Assembly (NCBI RefSeq): GCF_032108445.1
Contig: NZ_CP134876.1
Location: 248,001-312,000, forward strand
Direction: 5' to 3'
DNA from: Micromonospora halotolerans
GTDB lineage: Bacteria; Actinomycetota; Actinomycetes; Mycobacteriales; Micromonosporaceae
Length of the DNA stretch: 64,000 nucleotides
Shown: positions 25,082 through 33,100 of the stretch, one piece after another
Layout: every line of letters starts with the position of its first letter
How positions within the stretch are numbered: position 1 is the first letter of the stretch
Notes under the pieces: generated by a model
Told to the model about the DNA's origin: nothing
What the model saw: only the letters and a program-made list of their open reading frames with translations
Databases searched by the model: none
Program-made: the position numbers and the translations under genes

Positions 25082-26169
25082 GACCGCCTCCCTCGGGTCC
25101 GCAGCAGCAGGAAGATCAGGTACGGGCCGCCGATCGCCGCGGTGAGCACGCCGCCCGGAAGCTGGGTGGGGGCGAACAGCCGGCGGCCCGCCAGGTCGGC
25201 CAGCACCAGCAGCAGCGCGCCGAGCAGGGCGGAGCAGAGCAGCGGCGGTCGCTCCGCCCGCACCAGCCGCCGGGCCACCTGCGGGGCGACCAGCGCCACG
25301 AAGTCCACCGCGCCGACCTGGGCCGTGACGGTGGCGGCGGCCAGCACACCGGTGGCGGCCAGCCCGACCCGGCGGGCCACCGGACGCAGCCCGATCCCCC
25401 GGGCCGTGTCGTCGTCCAGGGCGGTGCTGCGCAGGGCCCACCCCGCCCAGAGCAGGACGGGCAGCAGCGCGGCGAGCGTGCCGGCGATCCAGGCCGCCTC
25501 GGTCCAGCCCTTGCCGGCCAACGTGCCGATCAGCCAGAGCTGGGCGCGCAGCCCGTCGATCGGGTCGGCCGAGAGCATCACCACCTCGGTCAGCGCCCGG
25601 AGCGCGAACGCCACCGCCACGCCGGCCAGCACGAAGCGCTGCGCGGCCAGGCCGTGCCGCGCGCCGAGGGCGAACACCAGGACGGCCGCCACCAGGCCGC
25701 CGACCAGCGCGGCCGGCGCCACCAGGACCGCCGCGGCGCCGCTGGTCAGCGCCACCGTGGCGGCCAGGCCGGCGCCCTGGGTCACCCCGATGACGTCGGG
25801 GCTGGCCAGGGGGTTGCGGGCCACACTCTGGATCAGGGTGCCCGCCACGCCGAACGCCGCCCCGGCCAGCGCCGCGAGCACCGCGCGGGGCAGCCGCAGG
25901 TCGAGCACCACGAGGTCGTACGGGGTGCCGGCGCCGGAGAGCGCGCGCACCACGTCGGCCGGGGCCACGTACGGGGTGCCGAGCGAGAGGCTGAGCACCA
26001 CGGCGGCGGCGAGCAGCAGGACGAGCGTGACGGCGACCAGCACCGGCCGGCGGCGCACCGGGACGGCCACCGGACCGACCCGCAGCAGCGACCGCCCCGC
26101 CAGGGCGCTGGACGTACTCAGCGCTTCCCTCGTTCGCGGCTGCGGGGCGCGCAGACCCGGCGCGCTCAT
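25078..26169 (-). CDS. FecCD-family siderophore permease, second subunit
   Basis: A 363-residue integral membrane protein with about nine to ten TM helices. Family signatures are DLRLPRAVLAALAGAAFGVAGTLIQ, VARNPLASPDVIGVTQGA and the C-terminal LPGGVLTAAIGGPYLIFLL. The cytoplasmic coupling helix preceding TM segments contains ALDDDTARGIGL. The long N-terminus (about 40 residues before TM1) is arginine-rich. The start overlaps the stop of the other permease gene. It forms the heterodimeric channel with the product of 26166-27212. Confidence 0.92.
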   Translation of the reverse strand: MSAPGLRAPQPRTREALSTSSALAGRSLLRVGPVAVPVRRRPVLVAVTLVLLLAAAVVLSLSLGTPYVAPADVVRALSGAGTPYDLVVLDLRLPRAVLAALAGAAFGVAGTLIQSVARNPLASPDVIGVTQGAGLAATVALTSGAAAVLVAPAALVGGLVAAVLVFALGARHGLAAQRFVLAGVAVAFALRALTEVVMLSADPIDGLRAQLWLIGTLAGKGWTEAAWIAGTLAALLPVLLWAGWALRSTALDDDTARGIGLRPVARRVGLAATGVLAAATVTAQVGAVDFVALVAPQVARRLVRAERPPLLCSALLGALLLVLADLAGRRLFAPTQLPGGVLTAAIGGPYLIFLLLRTRGRRS

Positions 26170-27212
26170 GCCGTCACGACCTTGGCGCGGCGGACCAGGA
26201 AGGCGAGCAGCGGCGCGCCGACCAGCGCCGTGATGATCCCGGCCGGGACCTCGCCGGGCGGGGCGACGAGCCGGCCGGCCACATCGGCCCCGAGCACGAG
26301 GGTCGGCCCGAGCAGCGCGGCGACCAGCAGGGTCCACCGGTGGTCGGCGCCGACCAGGGCCCGGGCCAGGTGCGGCACGGCCAGCCCGACGAAGGCGATC
26401 GGCCCGGCGGCGGCCACCGCGGCGCCGGTGAGCAGCACCCCGCCGACCCCGGCGGCGAGGCGGACCAGGGCGATCCGGTGGCCGAGGCCGCGGGCGACGT
26501 CGTCGCCGAGGGCCAGCGCGTCCAGCCCGCGGGCGGCCAGCGCCGCGAGGACCGTGCCGGCCAGGACGAACGGGAGCACCTGCCCGGCGACGCCGACGTC
26601 CCGGCCGGTGAGGCCGCCGACCACCCAGAACCGGTACTCCTCGAAGGTGCGGGCGTCGATGCTGAGCAGCGCGTACACGACGGCGCCGAGACCGGCGTCG
26701 AGCGCCGCGCCGACCAGCGCGAGGGTGACCGGGCTGGCGCCCTCGCGGGTGCGGTTGGCGACGGCGAAGACCAGCAGCCCGGCGAGCAGCGCGCCGGCGA
26801 TGCCGAACCAGACGTACCCGGTGAGCGTGCTCACGCCGAAGACGGCGATGGCCAGCACCACCCCGAACGACGCGCCCGCACTGACCCCGAGGATGCGCGG
26901 CTCGGCGAGGGGGTTGCGGGTGACGGCCTGGAAGAGCACCCCGGCCAGGGCCAGGGCGAGCCCGACGACCAGCCCCAGGGCGGTCCGCGGCAGCCGCAGC
27001 TCGCGGACCACGGTGGTGGCGTCGCCGCCGTCCGGGGCGACCAGGGCGTGCCACACCTGGTCGACGGGGAGGTGGCGGCTGCCGAGCGCCAGGCTGGCCA
27101 GCAGCGCGACGACGAGCAGGAGGGCCGCCGCCACGGTGACCGCGAGGCGGCGGGGTGTGCCGCGGCGGGTGGGGGCGTCGGCCCGGGCGGACCGGACGGC
27201 GACGGTGGTCAC
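26166..27212 (-). CDS. FecCD-family siderophore permease, first subunit
   Basis: A 348-residue permease of the FecCD family. Signatures are ELRLPRTALGLVVGLALALAGVLFQ, VTRNPLAEPRILGVSAGASFG, LALGDDVARGLGHR (coupling loop) and GEVPAGIITALVGAPLLAFLVRR. It is the first gene of the leftward importer operon, starting with GTG at 27212. An iron box lies about 22 bases upstream and a second iron-type palindrome about 50 bases upstream. Sequence similarity to the next gene reflects the usual duplication in this transporter class. Confidence 0.92.
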   Translation of the reverse strand: MTTVAVRSARADAPTRRGTPRRLAVTVAAALLLVVALLASLALGSRHLPVDQVWHALVAPDGGDATTVVRELRLPRTALGLVVGLALALAGVLFQAVTRNPLAEPRILGVSAGASFGVVLAIAVFGVSTLTGYVWFGIAGALLAGLLVFAVANRTREGASPVTLALVGAALDAGLGAVVYALLSIDARTFEEYRFWVVGGLTGRDVGVAGQVLPFVLAGTVLAALAARGLDALALGDDVARGLGHRIALVRLAAGVGGVLLTGAAVAAAGPIAFVGLAVPHLARALVGADHRWTLLVAALLGPTLVLGADVAGRLVAPPGEVPAGIITALVGAPLLAFLVRRAKVVTA

Positions 27213-27233
27213 AGGGGGTGCTCGCCTCTCGGA

Positions 27234-27277
27234 TTAGGTACGCCTTACCTTAACCGAGCTGGTTAGGCAGGCCTAAC
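27234..27277. promoter_or_regulatory. Tandem iron operators between the importer operon and the MerR gene
   Basis: TTAGGTACGCCTTACCTTA at 27234-27252 resembles the 19-base iron box (about 14 matches). GTTAGGCAGGCCTAAC at 27262-27277 is a separate palindrome with seven-base arms, closely related to the element at 20506-20519. The region is shared with the divergent MerR gene, so iron may affect both directions. Confidence 0.75.
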
Positions 27278-27326
27278 TCGGTGTCGTCGATGCGCGGTTG
27301 CGCCTCCACCGGGGGGAGGCGGCAGG

Positions 27327-28268
27327 GTGGGCGGCATGGACGGTGTGACGCGCTATTCGATCGGCGACCTGGCCCGGCGGACCGGGTTGCCGGTGAAGAC
27401 CATCCGCTTCTGGTCCGACCGCGGGATCGTGCCGCCGACCGACCGCGGCCCGACCGGTCACCGCCGCTACGGCGGGGAGGCCCTGGCCCGCCTGGAACTG
27501 GTCCGGACGCTGCGTGAGCTGGGCGTGGACCTGCCGACGGTGCGCCGGGTGGTGGAGCGGGAGGTCGGGCTGGCCGAGGTCGCCGCGGCGCACGCCGACG
27601 CCCTGGCCACCCAGATCCGGGTGCTGCGGCTGCGCCGCGCGGTGCTCACCGTGGTCGCCCGGCGCGGGTCCACCGCCGCCCAGGCGGAACTCCTGCACCG
27701 GCTGGGCGGGCTGGCGGCGGCGGAACGGCGGCGGCTGGTCGACGAGTTCCTCGACGCCGCCTTCGCCGGCCTGACCGAGCCGGGATTCGCGGGGATCCGC
27801 CGCTCGCTCACCCCCGAGCTGCCCGACGACCCCACCGGCGAGCAGGTCGAGGCGTGGGTGGAGCTGGCGGAGCTGGCCCTGGACCCGGGCTTCCGGGCCG
27901 GGCTGCGGCGGCTGGCGGAGCAGCACGCGGCCGACCGGGCCGGCGCGCCGGGGGTCCGCCGGGACGCGGTGGCCCTGGTCCGGGAGGAGGTCACCCCGGC
28001 GCTGGCCGCCGGCGTCGACCCGGACTCGGCCGAAGCCGACCCGGTCGTCGCCGCGGCCGCGAGCCGGTACGCGCGGCTGTGCGGCCAACCGGACGGCGCC
28101 GACCTGCGGCGGCGGCTGCTGGACCGGCTGGAGGCGGCCGGCGACCCGCGCCGGGAGCGGTACCTGCGCCTGCTCTCGGTGGTCAACGGCTGGCCGCCGG
28201 TGGAGAGCCTGACCCCGGTGCTCGACTGGTCGATCCGGGCGCTGCGGGCCCGGCAGCCCCTACCCTGA
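27327..28268 (+). CDS. MerR-family transcriptional regulator with large C-terminal domain
   Basis: A 313-residue regulator. The N-terminal winged helix-turn-helix is typical of MerR: YSIGDLARRTGLPVKTIRFW, then SDRGIVPPTDRGPTGHRRYG and a helix with ELVRTLRELGVDLPTVRRV. The C-terminal 210 residues are helical, arginine- and alanine-rich, and lack the cysteines of metal-sensing MerR proteins; the ligand is unknown. GTG 27327 is preferred because GGAGG lies seven bases upstream, while ATG 27336 has no good site. It diverges from the siderophore importer operon and is followed after four bases by a YciI-like gene. Confidence 0.85.
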   Translation: MGGMDGVTRYSIGDLARRTGLPVKTIRFWSDRGIVPPTDRGPTGHRRYGGEALARLELVRTLRELGVDLPTVRRVVEREVGLAEVAAAHADALATQIRVLRLRRAVLTVVARRGSTAAQAELLHRLGGLAAAERRRLVDEFLDAAFAGLTEPGFAGIRRSLTPELPDDPTGEQVEAWVELAELALDPGFRAGLRRLAEQHAADRAGAPGVRRDAVALVREEVTPALAAGVDPDSAEADPVVAAAASRYARLCGQPDGADLRRRLLDRLEAAGDPRRERYLRLLSVVNGWPPVESLTPVLDWSIRALRARQPLP

Positions 28269-28272
28269 GGGC

Positions 28273-28632
28273 ATGCGATTCGACCAGCACACCGTGGTGC
28301 TCCTGGTCCGGCCGGACGACGCGCCCGACCTGCCTCAGGACGCGCTCGACCGGCTCCAGGACGCGCACCTGGCCCACCAGGCCGGGCTCGTGGAGCAGGG
28401 GGCGGTGCTCGCGGCCGGCCCCTTCCTCGGTGGTGACGACGAGCGGATCCGCGGGATCGCCGTGCTCTCGGTCGACCCGCAGATGGCCCGCGACCTCTAC
28501 GCCAACGACCCGGCCGTCCGCGCCGGGCGGCTGGAGGCGCAGGTGCTGAGTTGGATGGTGCCGGAGGGCAACGTCCGCTTCGAGCAGGTGCCGGTGCCCC
28601 GCTCGATGCTGGAGGCGGCGGCCGGCGACTGA
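28273..28632 (+). CDS. YciI-like protein
   Basis: A 119-residue YCII-domain protein of the dimeric ferredoxin-like fold. It contains VVLLVRPDDAPDLP, the helix with HLAHQAGLVEQGAVLAAGPF that carries the conserved histidines, and VDPQMARDLYANDPAVRAG. Most homologues lack a known activity. The gene starts four bases after the MerR regulator and is probably in the same transcript. Confidence 0.85.
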   Translation: MRFDQHTVVLLVRPDDAPDLPQDALDRLQDAHLAHQAGLVEQGAVLAAGPFLGGDDERIRGIAVLSVDPQMARDLYANDPAVRAGRLEAQVLSWMVPEGNVRFEQVPVPRSMLEAAAGD

Positions 28633-28651
28633 CCGCCCGCCGCGGGCGCCC

Positions 28652-29482
28652 TCACTCGGCGCCCATCACCAGCCCCTCGATGGTGTGCTTCTGGCGGATC
28701 GGCACGAGGGTGTCGACCACGGGACAGTGCAGGTGCGCCCGGACCGGTTCCGGCAGGCCGGCCCAGTAGTCCCGGGTGACCGCCATGTCGTGGTGGGCGG
28801 CGTTACCCGCGCCCGGCGCGTCGACGCCGAGCACCAGCACGGGCCGGGCCAGCCGGCTGACGTTCGGGGTGCCCCGGTGGATGGTCAGCGCGGAGCGCGC
28901 CGAGATGTCGCCGCGCTTCGGGTACTTGCGGACCGCGCGGGCCTCGTAGCGGGGGTACCGGTCCTTCGACGGGAACATCTCGTGGTCGAAGTCGCGGCCG
29001 TCGTCCCACTGGGTGCCCGGAGCGATCTCGAACGGCCCCATCTCCTCCACGGTGTCCACCGTGGTCAGGTTGAACGCCAGCGAGGTGAGCCGGCGTCGCA
29101 GGCGGGTCTCCTCGGGCATCGGGAAGTCCCGGTGCCACGGCTGCGTCTTCGCGCCGGGGAACGGGATGTCGAACCCCAGCTCGACGATCTCGTAGTCGGG
29201 GCCGAGCACCGCGCGGCACACCGACACCACCCACGGGTGGGTGACCAGGTCGACGAAGCCGCGCAGCTGCTCCGGGTGGATCTCGACGTACCAGCGCTCC
29301 GGACCTCGGCCGACCGCGCCGCCGGGGCGGGCCCGGGCCTCCCGGAACGCGGCGTGGATGTCCTCGTCGACCCGCGCGACCCAGTCGACTCCGAAGGCGC
29401 CGCGGCACGCGGTGATGCCGTCGCGGTAGAGGTCACCGAGGGCCTCGACGGGGGTCTCGTCCTCGATCAGCTGCGATGTCAT
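28652..29482 (-). CDS. Phytanoyl-CoA dioxygenase (PhyH)-family Fe(II)/2-oxoglutarate oxygenase
   Basis: A 276-residue non-haem iron oxygenase. The metal-binding facial triad is visible: His117 and Asp119 in QPWHRDFP and His202 in LTIHRGTPN, with Arg213 (RLARPVLVLG) as the likely 2-oxoglutarate ligand. The substrate is not predictable; bacterial relatives hydroxylate or halogenate small metabolites. GGAGG six bases upstream supports ATG 29482. A perfect CG-centred palindrome 34 bases upstream overlaps the presumed promoter. The gene is downstream of, and in the same direction as, a blasticidin-S-deaminase-like gene. Confidence 0.85.
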   Translation of the reverse strand: MTSQLIEDETPVEALGDLYRDGITACRGAFGVDWVARVDEDIHAAFREARARPGGAVGRGPERWYVEIHPEQLRGFVDLVTHPWVVSVCRAVLGPDYEIVELGFDIPFPGAKTQPWHRDFPMPEETRLRRRLTSLAFNLTTVDTVEEMGPFEIAPGTQWDDGRDFDHEMFPSKDRYPRYEARAVRKYPKRGDISARSALTIHRGTPNVSRLARPVLVLGVDAPGAGNAAHHDMAVTRDYWAGLPEPVRAHLHCPVVDTLVPIRQKHTIEGLVMGAE

Positions 29483-29515
29483 CGGGCCTCCTCGTCACGG
29501 GGACGCCCCGAGTAT

Positions 29516-29527
29516 TACAACGTTGTA
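29516..29527. promoter_or_regulatory. CG-centred palindromic operator of the PhyH gene
   Basis: TACAACGTTGTA is a perfect 12-base palindrome. Read leftward it is followed by a TAATACT-like -10 sequence, so a bound repressor would block the PhyH promoter. The CG centre is typical for LacI-family sites, though no such regulator gene is in the window. Confidence 0.6.
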
Positions 29528-29569
29528 GAAGCCCCGCAAGACCGGCCGACGGCGCTCCTGTGAGCGGGC

Positions 29570-30040
29570 TCAGTCCTCGGCGGCCTGGCGGCTGCCCGGC
29601 ACCACCGGCATCGGCCACACCCCGGTGCGCGGCGGCCCGACCGGCACCTCCACCTGGTGGTCCGACCAGACGTACGTCTCCGGCAGCAGGTCGGTCACCG
29701 GGACCGCGCGCAGCGCGTCCGGCGGGCCGACGATCACCCGGATCGACGGGAAGTAGTCGAGGAGCACCTGCCGGCACCGGCCGCACGGCGGGATGACGCC
29801 CCGGCCCCGGTCCCCCACCGCGACGATGGTCTCCAGGTCCCCCGCGCCCTGCGTGGCGGCGGCGCCGATGGCCACCACCTCGGCGCACGGGCCGCCGGTG
29901 AAGTGGTAGACGTTCACGCCGCTGAAGACCCGGCCGTCCGTGGTCCGCGCGGCCGCCGCGACGGTGTGGTTGTCGCTGCGGCAGCGCAGCTTGGCGACGG
30001 CCATCGCGGCCTGCACCAGCGCCCGGTCGGTGTCCCGCAT
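29570..30040 (-). CDS. Blasticidin-S-deaminase-like cytidine deaminase-superfamily enzyme
   Basis: A 156-residue zinc-dependent deaminase. The zinc motifs are CAE (Cys52, Glu54) and PPCGRC (Cys86, Cys89). The region GVNVYHFTGGPCAE is almost identical to what I recall of fungal blasticidin S deaminase, as are RGRGVIPPCGRCRQVLLD and the later TDLLPETYVW. This is closer than to housekeeping CDA. It may deaminate blasticidin-like nucleosides or simply cytidine; the sequence cannot decide. ATG 30040 is chosen because AGGA lies five bases upstream; ATG 30046 is an alternative. The tail beyond residue 135 is non-conserved. Confidence 0.85.
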   Translation of the reverse strand: MRDTDRALVQAAMAVAKLRCRSDNHTVAAAARTTDGRVFSGVNVYHFTGGPCAEVVAIGAAATQGAGDLETIVAVGDRGRGVIPPCGRCRQVLLDYFPSIRVIVGPPDALRAVPVTDLLPETYVWSDHQVEVPVGPPRTGVWPMPVVPGSRQAAED

Positions 30041-30184
30041 GATCATCCTGTCCCGTCGTCGACCTCGCCTCGGCGGAAACTCTAGCCCGGCCACCCGCTG
30101 CCACCTGGGAGGGCGCGCGGGGGGCCGCGGTCGCCGGTAACCCGGGGGCGTTCCGCCGCACGCCTGCCTATCCTTGGCGACGTC

Positions 30185-33100
30185 ATGCAGAATCCAGCCG
30201 CACCCGCCGTACCCGAGACCGCCCGCGACCTGCACCGCCGCCTCCCCGCCCTGATGTTCCGCGACCAGCGCCGGCTCCAGCGGCGGCTCGACGGGGTGCG
30301 GAAGCTGCGCGACCCGCAGCGGCGGGAATCGGCGCTGGCCGAGATCGCGGCCGACGTGGCCCGGGCCGAGGCGCGGCTGACCGCCCGGCGGGCCGCCGTG
30401 CCGACGATCACCTATCCGGCGCAGCTGCCGGTCAGCGAGCGCAAGGACGACATCGCCGCCGCCATCCGCGACCACCAGGTGGTGATCGTGGCCGGCGAGA
30501 CGGGCTCCGGCAAGACCACCCAGCTGCCCAAGATCTGCCTGGAGCTGGGCCGCGGCGTCACCGGGCTGATCGGCCACACCCAGCCGCGCCGGCTCGCCGC
30601 CCGGACCGTGGCGGACCGGATCGCCGAGGAGCTCGGCACCGAGCTGGGCGACGTGGTCGGCTACAAGGTGCGCTTCACCGACCAGGTCGGCGACAACAGC
30701 CTGGTCAAGCTCATGACCGACGGCATCCTGCTGGCCGAGTTGCAGACCGACCGGATGCTGCGCCAGTACGACACGTTGATCATCGACGAGGCGCACGAGC
30801 GCAGCCTCAACATCGACTTCATCCTCGGCTACCTCCGCCAGCTGCTGCCCCGCCGCCCCGACCTCAAGGTGGTCATCACCTCGGCGACCATCGAGACCGA
30901 CCGGTTCGCGAAGCACTTCGCCGACGCCGAGGGCAACCCCGCGCCGGTCGTCGAGGTGTCCGGCCGGACCTACCCGGTGGAGGTGCGCTACCGCCCGCTG
31001 GTCGAGGTCGTCGAGGGCGAGGAGGAGGACGACGGGGACGAGGAGAACGTCCGGGACCAGATCCAGGCCATCGGCGACGCGGTCGAGGAACTGGCCGCCG
31101 AGGGGCCCGGCGACATCCTGGTCTTCCTCAGCGGCGAGCGGGAGATCCGGGACACCGCCGACGCGCTCGGCAAGCTGGTGCAGAAGAAGCGCTCGCTGCT
31201 CGGCACCGAGATCCTCCCCCTCTACGCCCGGCTCTCCACGGCCGAGCAGCACCGGGTCTTCGCCCCGCACGCCGGGCGCCGGGTGGTGCTCGCCACCAAC
31301 GTCGCGGAGACCTCGCTGACCGTCCCCGGCATCAAGTACGTGGTGGACCCCGGCACGGCCCGGATCTCCCGCTACTCCAGCCGGCTCAAGGTGCAGCGGC
31401 TGCCCATCGAGCCGGTCTCCCAGGCCTCGGCCAACCAGCGCAAGGGGCGCTGCGGGCGCACCTCGGACGGCATCTGCATCCGCCTCTACGACGAGTCGGA
31501 CCTCACCTCCCGGCCCGAGTTCACCGACCCGGAGATCCTGCGCACCAACCTGGCCTCGGTCATCCTCCAGATGACCTCCATCGGGCTGGGCGACATCGCC
31601 GCCTTCCCGTTCATCGACCCGCCGGACCGGCGCAACGTCACCGACGGCGTGAACCTGCTGCACGAGCTGGGCGCGCTGGACCCGGCCGAGACCGACCCGG
31701 CGAAGCGGCTCACCCCGCTGGGCCGGCGGCTGGCCCAGCTCCCGGTCGACCCGCGGCTGGCCCGGATGGTCCTGGAGGGCGAGCGCAACGGCTGCGCCAC
31801 CGAGGTCGTCGTGATCGCGGCGGCGCTGTCCATCCAGGACCCGCGCGAGCGGCCCGCCGACAAGCAGGCCCAGGCCGACCAGGCGCACGCCCGGTTCGCC
31901 GACAAGGAGTCGGACTTCGTCGCGTACCTGAACCTGTGGCGCTACCTGCGCGAGCAGCAGCGGGCCCTGTCCTCCAGCGCGTTCCGGCGGATGTGCAAGG
32001 CGGAATACCTGAACTACCTGCGGGTGCGCGAATGGCAGGACATCGTCAGCCAGCTGCGCCAGGTTCTGCGTACCTCGGACAAGGGTGACGGCCGGCGCGG
32101 GGCCGGCGCGGACCTGCCCGAGGAGATCGACACCCCGAAGGTGCACCAGTCGCTGCTGCCCGGCCTGCTCTCCCACCTCGGGCTCAAGGACGCGCAGAAG
32201 CACGAGTACCTGGGGGCGCGCGGGGCGAAGTTCGCGATCTTCCCCGGCTCGGCGCTGTTCAAGAAGCCGCCGCGCTGGGTGATGGCCGCCGAGCTGGTCG
32301 AGACCTCCCGGCTCTGGGGCCGGGTGGCCGGCCGGGTCGAGCCGGAGTGGGTCGAGCCGCTCGCCCAGCACCTCGTGAAGCGCAGCTACAGCGAGCCGCA
32401 CTGGGAGAAGAAGCAGGCCGCCGTGATGGCCTACGAGAAGGTCACCCTCTACGGCATCCCGCTGGTCACCTCCCGCAAGGTCAACTTCGGCCGGATCGAC
32501 CCGGTGCTGAGCCGGGAGCTGTTCCTCCGGCACGCCCTCGTGGAGGGCGACTGGCAGACCCACCACCAGTTCTGGGCGGACAACCAGCGGCTGCTGGCCG
32601 AGGTGGAGGAGCTGGAGAACCGGGCCCGCCGCCGGGACATCCTGGTCGACGACGAGACCATCTACCACTTCTACGACCAGCGGATCCCCGCCGACGTGGT
32701 GTCCGGCCGGCACTTCGACACCTGGTGGAAGAAGACCCGCCGGGAGCAGCCGGACCTGCTCACCTTCACCCGCGAGCTGCTGGTCAACTCCGGGCGGGGC
32801 GGGGTGGACGAGTCCGACTACCCGGACGAGTGGCGGGCCGACGGGGTCGCCCTGCCGCTGACGTACACCTTCGACCCGGGCACCCCCACCGACGGCGTCA
32901 CCGTGGACATCCCGCTGCCGCTGCTCAACCAGGTGCCGGCGGAGAGCTTCGACTGGCAGGTGCCCGGCCTGCGCGAGGAACTCGTCATCGCGCTGATCCG
33001 GTCGCTGCCCAAGGCGATCCGGCGCAACTTCGTCCCGGTGCCCGACTACGCCCGGGCGGCCCTCGCCGCGATCACGCCCGGCGAGGAGCCGCTGCTCGCC

